Positions 24,349-33,636 are shown, counted from the stretch's first letter. The stretch: DNA of 64,000 nt from UBA2334 sp964396895 (GCA_964396895.1 CAYNGJ010000005.1:1-64000); one strand, 5' to 3'. A program made the numbers and translations. The notes: generated by a model not told the origin, from the letters alone.

Positions 24349-24840
24349 ATGACACGCAGCAAAAAGCCGGACACGGCACCGGTGGTGTTCGAGCCCGAGT
24401 TTGTGACCGCCCTGGGCGACATTTTCGAGCAGCGCATTGTGTTCAACCAGGTGCTGGGCCTGAAGGTGGTCAGCGTCACGCCCGAGCGCGTGGTGGGGCG
24501 AGTGGCCATGCGCCCCGAGCTGATTGGCCACTACGCCCACAACCGCATACACGGCGGCGTCATCAGCGCCAGCCTGGACGCGCTGGGCGGGCTGGCCGTC
24601 ATGGCCGCCATCGGCGCCCGCCACATGGACGAGAGCATCGAACAGCGGCTGCACCGCTTTGGCAAGCTGGGCACCATTGACCTGCGCATCGACTACCTGC
24701 GCCCGGGCATTGGCGAGGCGTTCGAGCTGACCGCCGAGGTCATGCGCCTGGGCTCCCGCGTGGCCACCACGCGCATGGAGTTTCTGGGGGCCGATGGCAA
24801 GCTGCTGTCCTGCGGGTCGGCCGCCTACATCGTGTCCTGA
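24349..24840 (+). CDS. Hotdog-fold thioesterase (YiiD_C/DUF4442 type)
   Basis: A 163-residue hotdog-fold protein. The long central helix is represented by HGGVISASLDALGGLAVMAA, with the catalytic-type Asp in SLDALGG, and the strands GTIDLRIDYLRPG and LSCGSAAYIVS. Such thioesterases hydrolyse acyl-CoA esters of unknown chain. It is encoded with the crotonase gene upstream, 11 bases apart, consistent with a shared fatty-acid or aromatic acid role. Confidence 0.8.
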   Translation: MTRSKKPDTAPVVFEPEFVTALGDIFEQRIVFNQVLGLKVVSVTPERVVGRVAMRPELIGHYAHNRIHGGVISASLDALGGLAVMAAIGARHMDESIEQRLHRFGKLGTIDLRIDYLRPGIGEAFELTAEVMRLGSRVATTRMEFLGADGKLLSCGSAAYIVS

Positions 24841-24873
24841 GGTGGGGGGCGGCCGCGGCCCCTGCCCACAGCG

Positions 24874-24887
24874 TTGACCTGCGTCAA
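24874..24887. promoter_or_regulatory. FNR/DNR-type box before ubiM-like gene
   Basis: TTGAC-CTGC-GTCAA is a perfect palindrome of the FNR/DNR type, 37 bases before the ATG of the UbiM-like gene. No clear -10 and -35 accompany it, so the direction of control is unknown. Confidence 0.5.
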
Positions 24888-24923
24888 CCGCCACCGGGTG
24901 GCGGCCCGCTAAGCTGCCACGCC

Positions 24924-26258
24924 ATGCTGAACGCCACCCCCAACCACACCCTGGCCCACCCCACAGCCTGCGCCAGTCCCCCGCACTTTGACGTGCTGGT
25001 GGTGGGGGCGGGGCCGGCGGGCCTGTGCCTGGCGCAGCGGCTCAAACCCCTGGGTTTGAAGGTGGCGCTGGTGGAGCAGGCCAGCGCCGAGTCGCTGGCC
25101 GAGCCCGCGTTCGATGGCCGCGAAATTGCCCTGACGCAGCACAGCGTCACCCTGCTCAAGCAGTTGGGCATGTGGGCGCTGTTGCCGGCCGATGCCGTGT
25201 CGCCGCTGCGCCAGGCCAGGGTGATGGACGGTGCCAATCCCTTCGCCATGACCGTGAGCCACACCGACGTCGCCGTGGCAGCGGCCCACGCGCCACCCAC
25301 CGAGCTGGGGTTTTTGGTGGGCAACCACCACATTCGCCGGGCCGCTCACCAAGCCCTGAAGCCAGTGGTTGTCAAAAATATTGAATCAAATGACCTTCCA
25401 TCGCTTGATGTAATTGGTTTTTCAGCTACCGAAAATGATGCTCCTTGGTTGATGGCCGGGCAGACGGTGCAGGCCGTGTCCACCTCGGACGCCTGTGCCC
25501 AGGTCACGCTGGCCAGCGGCCAGGTGTTGCGGGCCGACCTGTTGGTGGCGGCCGACAGCCGCCACTCCAGCACCCGCCGCGCCCTGGGCTTGGCCGCAGA
25601 CATGCACGACTTCGGCCGCAGCATGCTGGTGTGCACCATGACGCACGACGCACCCCACCACCACGAGGCTTGGGAATGGTTCGACTACGGCCAGACCCTG
25701 GCCCTGCTGCCCATGAACCCCTGCCCCGCCACGGGCATGCACCGCTCTTCCGTGGTGCTGACCCTGCCCGCCAGCGAGATGCTGGCCGTGGAGCGACTGA
25801 GCGAGTCCGCCTTCAACACCGACATGGCGCGGCGGTTTGCCCAGCGCCTGGGGCCCATGGCCCTGGCCAGCACCCGCCACGTTTATCCCCTGGTGGCCGT
25901 GTACCCGCGCCGCCTGGTGGGTCAGCGCCTGGCGTGTGTGGGTGACGCCGCCTGTGGCATGCACCCCGTCACCGCGCACGGCTTCAACCTGGGCCTGAAA
26001 AGTGTGGAGGCGCTGGTGGACGAGCTGCAACGGGCCCGCCGCCTGGGCCGTTCGCTGGCCGATGCGTCGGTGCTGGGCCGCTACGAGCGCACCCACTGGC
26101 TGGCCAGCCGCCCCACCTATTTGGCCACCCAGTGGGTGGCCGGTCTGTTCACCCGGGAAACTCCCCCTGCGCGGGTGCTGCGCCACCTGGCCTTGCGCGT
26201 CGGGCAGCGTCTGACCCCGTTCCGGCGGGCGTTGGCCGCGTCCTTGACCGGGCAGTGA
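24924..26258 (+). CDS. UbiM-like FAD-dependent ubiquinone hydroxylase
   Basis: A 444-residue FAD monooxygenase of the UbiH/Coq6 superfamily that hydroxylates ubiquinone precursors. The Rossmann motif VVGAGPAGLCLA lies at about 30-41. The C-terminal FAD motif GDAACGMHPVTAHGFNLGL (about 340-358) has the HPVTAHG variant I associate with UbiM, rather than the HPLAGQG of UbiH. UbiM is the ring hydroxylase found in some betaproteobacteria. Residues about 150-173 are encoded by an AT-rich repeat and interrupt the flavin domain with a low-GC insert. An FNR-type box precedes it, which would fit oxygen-dependent control. Confidence 0.75.
   Translation: MLNATPNHTLAHPTACASPPHFDVLVVGAGPAGLCLAQRLKPLGLKVALVEQASAESLAEPAFDGREIALTQHSVTLLKQLGMWALLPADAVSPLRQARVMDGANPFAMTVSHTDVAVAAAHAPPTELGFLVGNHHIRRAAHQALKPVVVKNIESNDLPSLDVIGFSATENDAPWLMAGQTVQAVSTSDACAQVTLASGQVLRADLLVAADSRHSSTRRALGLAADMHDFGRSMLVCTMTHDAPHHHEAWEWFDYGQTLALLPMNPCPATGMHRSSVVLTLPASEMLAVERLSESAFNTDMARRFAQRLGPMALASTRHVYPLVAVYPRRLVGQRLACVGDAACGMHPVTAHGFNLGLKSVEALVDELQRARRLGRSLADASVLGRYERTHWLASRPTYLATQWVAGLFTRETPPARVLRHLALRVGQRLTPFRRALAASLTGQ
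25374..25440 (+). repeat. AT-rich interspersed repeat, copy 2, inside ubiM-like gene
   Basis: Forward copy: TTGAATCAAATGACCTTCCA, then TCGCTTGATG, then GGTTTTTCAGCTACC. It lies within the UbiM-like coding sequence in frame and has markedly lower GC than its neighbours. It encodes residues about 151-173, including KNIESNDLPSLDVIGFSATE. Confidence 0.75.
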
Positions 26259-26368
26259 CCCTCCACCGGCGTTTGGGCCTGACCGTGCTTTCCCGCATGG
26301 GAAGGCGGCAGGGCGCAGGGGACAATGCGGGCTGACTCCCCACACCGTCCCCAGAAAAGGCCCATCCC

Positions 26369-27202
26369 ATGGGTGTGAAACACGTTTTGTCCGCACACAA
26401 CCGCCGCCACAGCTCTGTCCATCCGGGCCGAATGCCCGTCCCCGAACCGTCCCCGCGCCACCGCTGGCGCACGCTGGGCTGGCTGGGCCTGGCCCTGCTG
26501 GTGTCCGCCTGCCAAACAGTGCCGAACGAGGATGCGGACGACCCCCCCCGGGTCAGCCTGCCCACGGTGGACGCCAGTGCCACCCAGGCCCTGTTTCCCG
26601 GCTGGGTGCCGCTGCCCATGCCGGGCAAGCGCTGGGCGGCATTCCAGCCGGTGGAGCAGGATGGCCGTGCCGGTGTGCAGGTGGTCGCCCAATCGTCTCT
26701 GAGCATCTTGCGCAAAAAACTGGACGCTCCAATACCCGGACCTTGGGTGCTGGGGTTTTCATGGTGGGTGGAGCGCACCCTGCCCGATGCAGACCTGACC
26801 GATGCCTCAGCCAGCGATGCCCCGGCGCGCGTGGCCCTGAGTTTTGATGGGAACCGCAGCCGCTTCAGCCCGCGCGACCACCTGATCTCCGAGCTCACCG
26901 CCCTGGTCACGGGTGACGAGTTGCCTTACGCCACGCTGGTCTATGTGTGGTCCAACCAGGTGCCGGTGGGCACCGTGGTGCCCAACCCGCGCACCAGCCG
27001 CATCCGCTATCTGGTGGTGAATCAGGGTGCACAACAGTTGGGCCAGTGGGTCAGCCACCGGCGCGACGTGCAGGCCGATTTTGTGCAGGCCTTCGGTGAA
27101 GCCCCCGGCCCCTTGCTGAGCCTGGGCCTGATGACCGACACCGACAACACCGGCGCGGCCACACGCACCGTGTACGGGCCGGTGACACTGCGCCAGCGCT
27201 GA
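26369..27202 (+). CDS. DUF3047 lipoprotein
   Basis: A 277-residue protein with a positively charged N-terminus, a hydrophobic segment (about 34-48) and the lipobox LLVSACQ, so a lipoprotein with Cys at about residue 49. The remainder matches the DUF3047 pattern: SILRKKLDAPIPGPWVLGFSWWV, then a conserved DLTDAS..DAPARVALSFDG and ATLVYVWSNQVPVGTVV. Function is unknown. ATG 26369 is used; ATG 26432 is a possible shorter start with a more usual signal length. It converges on the yciA-like gene, 21 bases apart. Confidence 0.75.
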   Translation: MGVKHVLSAHNRRHSSVHPGRMPVPEPSPRHRWRTLGWLGLALLVSACQTVPNEDADDPPRVSLPTVDASATQALFPGWVPLPMPGKRWAAFQPVEQDGRAGVQVVAQSSLSILRKKLDAPIPGPWVLGFSWWVERTLPDADLTDASASDAPARVALSFDGNRSRFSPRDHLISELTALVTGDELPYATLVYVWSNQVPVGTVVPNPRTSRIRYLVVNQGAQQLGQWVSHRRDVQADFVQAFGEAPGPLLSLGLMTDTDNTGAATRTVYGPVTLRQR

Positions 27203-27223
27203 TGCGGCGCTGGCCGCAGACAC

Positions 27224-27646
27224 TCAGTGGGCTGGGCGGGGGATGGGGCGGGGGTGGCCGCTGTCGTCCACGGCCACGTAGGTGAGGGAGGCCTCGGTCA
27301 CCTTCAGGTACTGACCCTGGTGGCTGAAGCGCTCGGCGTACACCTCCACCTGCACGGTGATGGAGGTGTTACCCATGCGGGTGACGCTGCTGAAAAAGCT
27401 GAGGATGTCGCCCACCTTCACCGGCTGCTTGAAGATGAACTCGTTGACCGCCACCGTCACAAAGCGGCCTTGGGTGTAGCGCGCGGGCAGCACGGCGCCA
27501 GCCAAGTCCACCTGGGCCATCACCCAGCCGCCAAAAATATCGCCGCTGGCATTGCAGTCGGCGGGCATGGGAATGACCTTGAGCACCAATTCCTTATCGG
27601 AAGGCAGGGGGACGGGCGGCAGGTGGTGGGGCGTGGTGTCGGACAT
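27224..27646 (-). CDS. Acyl-CoA thioesterase, YciA-like
   Basis: A 140-residue hotdog thioesterase. The signature of the YciA/Acot family is present: the N-terminal MPADCNASGDIFGGWVMAQV, in which Asn and Asp are catalytic-type residues, and the C-terminal motif SLTYVAVDDSGHPRPIP. It probably hydrolyses a broad range of acyl-CoAs. ATG 27646 is preferred, because it gives the family's normal N-terminus; the upstream frame extends into the divergent promoter region of the ABC transporter gene, 38 bases away. Confidence 0.85.
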   Translation of the reverse strand: MSDTTPHHLPPVPLPSDKELVLKVIPMPADCNASGDIFGGWVMAQVDLAGAVLPARYTQGRFVTVAVNEFIFKQPVKVGDILSFFSSVTRMGNTSITVQVEVYAERFSHQGQYLKVTEASLTYVAVDDSGHPRPIPRPAH

Positions 27647-27684
27647 GGGCACAATCGGCGAACAACAAAACACCATTGTCAGCC

Positions 27685-29583
27685 ATGCGCCCATCAGGTC
27701 TTTCGTCGGCGGGGGCTTACCCCCATTCGCCCCCCTCTGCGGGCACCGCCCGGCGCTCAGACTGGGCCACGCTCCAGCGCCTGCTGCCCTACCTGTGGCA
27801 ATACAAGTGGCGGGTGATGCTGGCGCTGGGCTTCATGGTGGGGGCCAAGGCCGCCAACGTCAGCGTGCCCCTGCTGCTGAAAGACCTGGTGGACACCATG
27901 ACCCCCGCCGTGGGTAAAGCCACCGGGCTGGCCCCCGGCATGGAGGGGCTGCTCATCGTGCCGGTGGGCCTGTTGCTGGCCTACGGGGCCTTGCGGTTTT
28001 CCACCAGCCTGTTCACCGAGCTGCGCGAACTGGTGTTTGCCAAGGCCACCGAAGGGGCCACCCGCAGCATTGCGCTGCAAACCTTTGAGCACTTGCATGC
28101 CCTGAGCCTGCGCTTTCACCTGGAGCGCCAGACCGGCGGCATGACCCGCGACATCGAGCGCGGCACGCGCGGTGTGCAGTCGCTCATTTCGTATTCGCTC
28201 TACAGCATCGTGCCCACGTTGATCGAGGTGGTGATGGTGCTGACGCTGCTGGGCGTGAAGTTCGAGGCCTGGTACGTCTACACCACGCTGATCGCGTTGG
28301 TGCTGTACATCAGCTTCACCGTGGCGGTGACCGAGTGGCGCACGCAGTTCAGGCGCGAGATGAACGAGCTGGACTCGGCCTCGCACAGCAAGGCCATCGA
28401 CTCGCTGCTGAACTACGAAACGGTCAAGTACTTCAACAATGAGGGCTTTGAGGCCCAGCGCTACGACAGCAGCCTGGAAAAGCTGCGCCGCGCCCGCATC
28501 AAAAGCCAGACCACGCTCAGCCTGCTCAACACCGGGCAGCAGCTCATCATCGCCACCGCGCTGGTGGCCATGCTGTGGCGGGCCACCACGGCGGTGGCGG
28601 CGGGCCAGATGACGCTGGGTGACCTGGTGATGATCAACGCCTTCATGATCCAGCTCTACATCCCGCTGGGCTTTTTGGGCGTGCTGTACCGCGAAATCAA
28701 GCAAAGCCTGACCGACCTCGACAAGATGTTCACGCTCCTGGAAAAAGAGCGAGAAGTGGCCGACGATGTGGCCGCGCAGCCGCTTTTGATTGAAAACCAG
28801 CCCTCCGTGCGCTTCGAGAACGTGCATTTTGGGTACCACAGCAGCCGGGAAATCCTGCACGGTGTGGGCTTCGAGATTCCGCCCGGCAAAACGGTGGCGG
28901 TGGTGGGGCCGTCGGGCTCGGGCAAGTCCACACTGGCGCGCTTGCTGTACCGCTTCTACGACATTGGCCACGCGGGTGCAGGGGGCAGCATCACCATTGC
29001 CGGGCAGGACATCCGCCACGTCACCCAGGCCAGCGTGCGCGCGGCCATCGGCATCGTGCCGCAAGACACCGTGCTGTTCAACGACAGCATCGAATACAAC
29101 ATCCGCTACGGGCGCCCCGACGCCAGCACCGACGAGGTGCACGCCGCGGCCCGTGCCGCCCGCATCCACGACTTCATCACCAGTCTGCCCCAGGGCTATG
29201 CCACACCGGTGGGCGAGCGGGGCCTGAAGCTGTCGGGTGGCGAAAAGCAGCGCGTGGCCATTGCCCGCACGCTGCTGAAAAACCCGCCCATCGTCATTTT
29301 TGACGAGGCCACCAGCGCACTCGACTCGGCCAACGAGCGCGCCATCCAGGCCGAGCTGCGCACGGCGGCCCGCAACAAGACCACGCTGGTCATTGCCCAC
29401 CGCCTGTCCACGGTGGTGGACGCTCACGAAATCCTGGTGCTGGAGCACGGCACCATCACCGAGCGCGGCACCCACGCCGAGCTGCTGGCGGCCAACGGGC
29501 GCTATGCGCACATGTGGGCTTTGCAGCAGCAGGGCGAGGAGGGTGAGGTCTCTCCACCCGTCCGCGCGCTTCAGCCCGCATAA
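27685..29583 (+). CDS. ABC transporter, ATM1/HMT1 type (permease-ATPase fusion)
   Basis: A 632-residue half-transporter that forms homodimers. Six membrane helices fill roughly residues 25-330. The ATPase domain has Walker A GPSGSGKST at 408-416, signature LSGGEKQ at 516-522 and Walker B VIFDEAT around 537-543 with D540 and E541. The membrane motif QTFEHLHALSLRFHLERQTGG fits the ATM1/HMT1 family, which exports glutathione-linked compounds or heavy-metal adducts and supports Fe-S or metal homeostasis. ATG 27685 is chosen; TTG 27676 is in frame. The stop codon is the first triplet of repeat copy 3. Confidence 0.88.
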   Translation: MRPSGLSSAGAYPHSPPSAGTARRSDWATLQRLLPYLWQYKWRVMLALGFMVGAKAANVSVPLLLKDLVDTMTPAVGKATGLAPGMEGLLIVPVGLLLAYGALRFSTSLFTELRELVFAKATEGATRSIALQTFEHLHALSLRFHLERQTGGMTRDIERGTRGVQSLISYSLYSIVPTLIEVVMVLTLLGVKFEAWYVYTTLIALVLYISFTVAVTEWRTQFRREMNELDSASHSKAIDSLLNYETVKYFNNEGFEAQRYDSSLEKLRRARIKSQTTLSLLNTGQQLIIATALVAMLWRATTAVAAGQMTLGDLVMINAFMIQLYIPLGFLGVLYREIKQSLTDLDKMFTLLEKEREVADDVAAQPLLIENQPSVRFENVHFGYHSSREILHGVGFEIPPGKTVAVVGPSGSGKSTLARLLYRFYDIGHAGAGGSITIAGQDIRHVTQASVRAAIGIVPQDTVLFNDSIEYNIRYGRPDASTDEVHAAARAARIHDFITSLPQGYATPVGERGLKLSGGEKQRVAIARTLLKNPPIVIFDEATSALDSANERAIQAELRTAARNKTTLVIAHRLSTVVDAHEILVLEHGTITERGTHAELLAANGRYAHMWALQQQGEEGEVSPPVRALQPA

Positions 29584-29647
29584 ATATCTGATCAAATGGC
29601 CTTCCAGCGCTTATTTGGATTAGGATTTCAGCTATTTAATTGATAAA
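29583..29647 (+). repeat. AT-rich interspersed repeat, copy 3, between ABC and lysR genes
   Basis: Forward copy: TGATCAAATGGCCTTCCAGC, then GCTTATTTGG, then ATTTCAGCTATTTAATTGATA. It begins at the stop codon of the ABC transporter gene and ends 19 bases before lysR. This is one of the best-preserved copies. Confidence 0.8.
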
Positions 29648-29665
29648 ACCACTTCCGGGTGCCCC

Positions 29666-30592
29666 ATGGAAACCAAATGGCTTGAAGACTTCGTCAGCCT
29701 GGCCGAAACGCGCAGCTTCAGCCGCTCGGCGGTGCTGCGCCACGTCACCCAGCCCGCGTTCTCGCGGCGCATCCAGGCGCTGGAGGCCTGGGCGGGCACC
29801 GACCTGGTGGACCGCAGCTCCTACCCCACCCGCCTGACGCCCGCCGGGCAAACGCTGTACGAGCAGTCGCTGGAAATGCTGCACTCGCTGCAAACCACCC
29901 GGGCCATGCTGCGGGCGCACAACACGGCGGCGGGCGATGTGATTGAGTTCGCCGTGCCCCACACCCTGGCGTTCACCTTCTTTCCGGCCTGGCTGTCGGG
30001 GTTGCGCAAGGCCTGCGGGCCCATCAAGAGCCGCCTGATTGCGCTCAACGTGCACGATGCCGTGCTGCGCCTGGTCGAGGGCAACTGCGACCTGCTCATC
30101 GCCTACCACCACGCTTCGCAGCCCATACAGCTGGACACCGAGCGCTACGAAATGATGCAACTGGGGCGAGAGGTGCTGGCCCCCTGCGTCAAGCCCGACG
30201 AACTGGGGCAGCCCCTGTACCGCCTGCCCGGCACCGCCTCACACCCCCTGCCCTACTTGGGGTATGCCCCCGGCGCCTACCTGGGCCGGGTGGTGGACCT
30301 CATCCTCAAACAGGACGGCCCCACTGTGCACCTCGACCGCGTGTACGAAACCGACATGGCCGAGGGCTTGAAGGCCATGGCCTGCGAAGGCCACGGCATC
30401 GCCTTTCTGCCTTTGAGCGCGGTGCAAAAAGAGGTGCAATCGGGCAAGCTGGTGCCCGCCGGATCGGGCCGGGAAATGACGCTGGACATCCGCATTTACC
30501 GCGAGCGCCCGCAGGCGGGGGTCAAAGGCAAAGGGCCCGTGCAGGTGTTTTGGGACAACCTGAGCCAGGTGGTCAGCCGCCAGAGCGCCTGA
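29666..30592 (+). CDS. LysR-family transcriptional regulator
   Basis: A 308-residue LysR regulator. The winged helix is at the N-terminus (about 3-60): FVSLAETRSFSRSAVLRHVTQPAFSRRIQALEAW. The effector domain fills the rest, with FAVPHTLAFTFFPAWLSGL and a closing AGSGREMTLDIRIYRERPQ. Its target cannot be inferred from the sequence. The neighbours are co-directional (ABC upstream, pyrC downstream), so it has no clear divergent partner gene, which is unusual for LysR regulators. Confidence 0.9.
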   Translation: METKWLEDFVSLAETRSFSRSAVLRHVTQPAFSRRIQALEAWAGTDLVDRSSYPTRLTPAGQTLYEQSLEMLHSLQTTRAMLRAHNTAAGDVIEFAVPHTLAFTFFPAWLSGLRKACGPIKSRLIALNVHDAVLRLVEGNCDLLIAYHHASQPIQLDTERYEMMQLGREVLAPCVKPDELGQPLYRLPGTASHPLPYLGYAPGAYLGRVVDLILKQDGPTVHLDRVYETDMAEGLKAMACEGHGIAFLPLSAVQKEVQSGKLVPAGSGREMTLDIRIYRERPQAGVKGKGPVQVFWDNLSQVVSRQSA

Positions 30593-30623
30593 AAAAGCCC
30601 CCGGATTTGGGACAATGCGGGGC

Positions 30624-31685
30624 ATGAACACCCCCCACACCGCCCCCACAGTCCTGAATTCGCTCACCATCACCCGCCCCGACGACTGGCACCTGCACGT
30701 GCGCGACGGCGTGGCGCTGGAGACCGTGGTGCCCCACACCGCCGCCCAGTTCGGGCGCGCCATCATCATGCCCAACCTGCGCCCGCCCATCACCACCGCC
30801 GCGCAGGCGCTGGCCTACAAGGCGCGCATCCAGGCCGCCGTGCCCGCCGGTGTGGCGTTCGAGCCGCTGATGACGCTGTACCTGACCGACAACCTGCCCG
30901 CCGACGAAATTGCAAGGGCCAAAGACGCGGGTGTGGTGGCCGCCAAGCTCTACCCGGCTGGTGCCACCACCAACAGCGACGCGGGCGTGACCGACCTGAA
31001 AAAAACCTACCAAACCCTGGAAGCCATGCAGCGCGCCGGCCTGCTGCTGCTGGTGCACGGCGAAGTCACCAGCCCCGAGATCGACCTGTTTGACCGTGAG
31101 GCCGTGTTCATTGACCAGCAACTCATTCCGCTGCGCCGCGATTTTCCTGAGCTGAAAATCGTGTTCGAGCACATCACCACCCAAGAGGCTGCGCAGTACG
31201 TGACCGAGGCCGGGCCATTCACCGCCGCCACGCTCACCGCCCACCACCTGCTGTACAACCGCAACGCCATCTTCACCGGCGGCATCCGGCCACACTACTA
31301 CTGCCTGCCGGTCCTCAAGCGCGAAACCCACCGCCTGGCGTTGGTGCAGGCCGCCACCAGTGGCAGCGACCGCTTCTTTTTGGGTACCGACAGCGCTCCC
31401 CACCCCGCGCACCTGAAGGAGCATGCCAGCGGCTGCGCTGGGTGCTACACCGCGCACGCCGCGCTGGAGCTGTACGCCGAAGCCTTCGACCAGGCCAATG
31501 CGCTGGACCAACTCGAAGCCTTTGCCAGCTTCAACGGGCCCGCGTTTTACGGCCTGCCGCGCAACAGCGGCACCGTGACCCTGAAGCGCGAGGCCTGGAT
31601 CGCCCCCGAGAGCTACCCCTTTGGCGACGCCGTGGTCAAGCCCCTGCGCGGCGGCGAGGCGCTGGCGTGGCGCGTGGTGGCTTAA
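30624..31685 (+). CDS. pyrC: Dihydroorotase PyrC
   Basis: Dihydroorotase of pyrimidine synthesis, 353 residues. It has the class II motif RPDDWHLHVRDG with the two metal-binding His, the carboxylated Lys in AAKLYPAGATTNS, VHGEVT, THHLLYNRNAIFTGG and the catalytic Asp in GTDSAPHP. It converts carbamoyl-aspartate to dihydroorotate. ATG 30624 gives the normal length; ATG 30615 is nine bases upstream. The stop codon lies within repeat copy 4. Confidence 0.93.
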   Translation: MNTPHTAPTVLNSLTITRPDDWHLHVRDGVALETVVPHTAAQFGRAIIMPNLRPPITTAAQALAYKARIQAAVPAGVAFEPLMTLYLTDNLPADEIARAKDAGVVAAKLYPAGATTNSDAGVTDLKKTYQTLEAMQRAGLLLLVHGEVTSPEIDLFDREAVFIDQQLIPLRRDFPELKIVFEHITTQEAAQYVTEAGPFTAATLTAHHLLYNRNAIFTGGIRPHYYCLPVLKRETHRLALVQAATSGSDRFFLGTDSAPHPAHLKEHASGCAGCYTAHAALELYAEAFDQANALDQLEAFASFNGPAFYGLPRNSGTVTLKREAWIAPESYPFGDAVVKPLRGGEALAWRVVA

Positions 31686-31745
31686 TTTATTAATAGCTGA
31701 AAATCCAATGGATGAAAGCGCTGAAGCCTGTTTTGACGTAAAAAA
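31681..31745 (-). repeat. AT-rich interspersed repeat, copy 4, after pyrC
   Basis: Reverse copy: on the plus strand ATTAATAGCTGAAAATCCAA, then GGATGAAAGCGCTGAAGCCTG and TTTTGACG. The pyrC stop codon is part of it, and its end reaches the start region of the DUF3025 gene. Confidence 0.8.
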
Positions 31746-31749
31746 AACC

Positions 31750-32520
31750 ATGAGCACTGCGGCATTGCTGGCCCAGGTGGAATGGAGCAAGCCCTGGCTG
31801 GCGCACCTGCCCTGGCCCGACCGGCCGTGTGCGGCCACCGTGGCCGACACCCTCAACGCGGTCCAGCCCTGCCCGGTGCGGTTTGTGGGCGGCGATGCCG
31901 CGCCACCAGGTGAGGCCTACGAGGCCTTCATCCGTCGCACAGGCCAAGTGCCCACCCGCGACAACCTGCATGACCTGTTCAATGGCCTGGTGTGGTGGCA
32001 CTTTCCGCGCACCAAGGCCAAGCTCAACGTGTTGCAGGCGGCCGAAATTGCGCGCCAGGGTGTGGGTGCAGTGCGCGGCCCCGTGCGCGACGCCATCACC
32101 CTGTTCGACGAAAACGGTGCTGTGCTGCTCGCACCCGAGCCGCTGTGGCGGGCGCTGCGCGCGCGCGACTGGCACGCCCTGTTCGTGACGCACCGCAGCC
32201 TGTGGGCCCAGGCCAGGCTGGTGCTGTTTGGCCATGCGCTGATGGAGCAGTTGGTGACGCCACGCAAAAACATCACCGCCCATGTGCTGGTCCAGCCCTT
32301 GGCGTTCGCTGGGGACGCGGCCTGGCCCGGTTGCGCGGCGCTGGACGCGGCGCTGGCCGCCAGCCTGAGCGCCGAGTGCTTGGCCCGCAAACCCTTCACG
32401 CCCCTGCCGGCGCTGGGCGTGCCCGGCTGGTGGCCGGCCAACGCCGACCCGGCGTTTTACGCCGATGCAGGTGTGTTCCGGCCACCGCGCACCGCTCGCC
32501 AACCCTTGCCCGTTGCTTGA
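31750..32520 (+). CDS. DUF3025 domain protein
   Basis: A 256-residue protein matching DUF3025: the conserved YEAFIRRTGQVPTRDNLHDL followed by FNGLVWWHFPRTKAKLNVLQ, the central AITLFDENGAVLLAPEP, and HALMEQLVTPRKNITAHVL. Function is unknown. ATG 31750 is preferred, since the region before it is the repeat; an in-frame ATG at 31708 would add repeat-derived residues. It lies downstream of pyrC. Confidence 0.75.
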   Translation: MSTAALLAQVEWSKPWLAHLPWPDRPCAATVADTLNAVQPCPVRFVGGDAAPPGEAYEAFIRRTGQVPTRDNLHDLFNGLVWWHFPRTKAKLNVLQAAEIARQGVGAVRGPVRDAITLFDENGAVLLAPEPLWRALRARDWHALFVTHRSLWAQARLVLFGHALMEQLVTPRKNITAHVLVQPLAFAGDAAWPGCAALDAALAASLSAECLARKPFTPLPALGVPGWWPANADPAFYADAGVFRPPRTARQPLPVA

Positions 32521-32700
32521 AATGCCACAAGCCCAACCCCAGATGTGGCCCAATGGCCCTGTCCGTTGGCGGGTGAGCCTGTTGGCCGGTGCCCGTGTCT
32601 CAGGCATCACCGTTTGTCTGCCTGAACCGGACAAATGCTTAGATAAAAACTGAATTTTGTCGGTTTATATTCAGCTTATTTCTCACTTTGGAGTGAAACG

Positions 32701-33573
32701 ATGAAACGCATTGTGTTGTTTGTGCTGACCAACCTGGCCGTGATGGCCGTGTTGATGGTCACCGCCCGTCTGCTGGGGGTGGACCGCTTCCTCACGTCCA
32801 ACGGCCTGAACATGACGGCACTGGCCGGGTTCTCGCTGGTCATGGGCTTTGGCGGCGCCATCATTTCACTGCTCATGAGCAAACCCATGGCCAAGTGGAG
32901 CGCGGGCGTGCAGATCATTGAGCAGCCGCAGAACGCCGACGAGGCCTGGATCGTGGAAACCGTGCGCCGCTTTGCCGACAAGGCCGGCATCGGCATGCCC
33001 GAGGTGGGCATTTTTGAGGGCGACCCCAACGCCTTTGCCACCGGTGCCTTCAAAAACAGCGCCCTGGTGGCGGTGTCCACTGGCCTGCTGCGCAACATGA
33101 CCCGTGAAGAGGTGGAGGCCGTCATCGGCCACGAGGTGGCCCACATCGCCAACGGCGACATGGTGACCATGACGCTGATCCAGGGCGTGATGAACACCTT
33201 TGTGGTGTTCCTGAGCCGTGTGGTGGGCTATGCGGTGGACAGTTTCCTGCGCAAGGGCGACAGCGAAAGCTCTGGCCCCGGCATGGGCTACTACATCACC
33301 TCCATGGTGCTGGACTTGGTGTTGGGCTTTCTGGCCGGCATCATCGTGGCCTGGTTCAGCCGCCAGCGCGAATTCCGCGCCGATGCCGGTGCCGCCCAGC
33401 TCATGGGCCGCAAGCAACCCATGATCAATGCCTTGGCCCGTTTGGGCGGCTTGCACACGGCGGAGTTGCCCAAGAGCATGGCGGCCCTGGGCATTGCCGG
33501 GGGCCTGGGCAAGCTGTTCTCCACCCACCCGCCCATTGAAGAGCGCATTGCAGCCCTGCAGCAGCAGGGCTGA
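32701..33573 (+). CDS. htpX: Protease HtpX
   Basis: A 290-residue inner-membrane zinc metalloprotease. Two N-terminal helices (residues about 4-24 and 36-56) and two later ones (about 153-172 and 195-214) surround the catalytic HEVAH at 144-148. The distal ligand is the Glu in REFRADAGAAQL (about 222). HtpX degrades misfolded membrane proteins in concert with FtsH. AT-rich DNA upstream (32640-32690) probably holds its promoter. GGAG lies about eight bases before the ATG. Confidence 0.95.
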   Translation: MKRIVLFVLTNLAVMAVLMVTARLLGVDRFLTSNGLNMTALAGFSLVMGFGGAIISLLMSKPMAKWSAGVQIIEQPQNADEAWIVETVRRFADKAGIGMPEVGIFEGDPNAFATGAFKNSALVAVSTGLLRNMTREEVEAVIGHEVAHIANGDMVTMTLIQGVMNTFVVFLSRVVGYAVDSFLRKGDSESSGPGMGYYITSMVLDLVLGFLAGIIVAWFSRQREFRADAGAAQLMGRKQPMINALARLGGLHTAELPKSMAALGIAGGLGKLFSTHPPIEERIAALQQQG

Positions 33574-33636
33574 TGAAACACCCGGCCCCTGAGCGGGGCG
33601 GGTGGGTGCCGCGCCACTCGGTGGGCGCGACGACAC

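Noticed and set aside
27757..29595. Minus-strand ORF of 612 residues opposite the ABC transporter
   Set aside because: The ABC motifs on the other strand are complete and the antisense product is His/Gln/Gly-rich without a domain.
32640..32700. Heat-shock (sigma-32) promoter of htpX
   Set aside because: No CTTGAA...CCCCAT pattern is seen; the AT-rich stretch alone is not enough.
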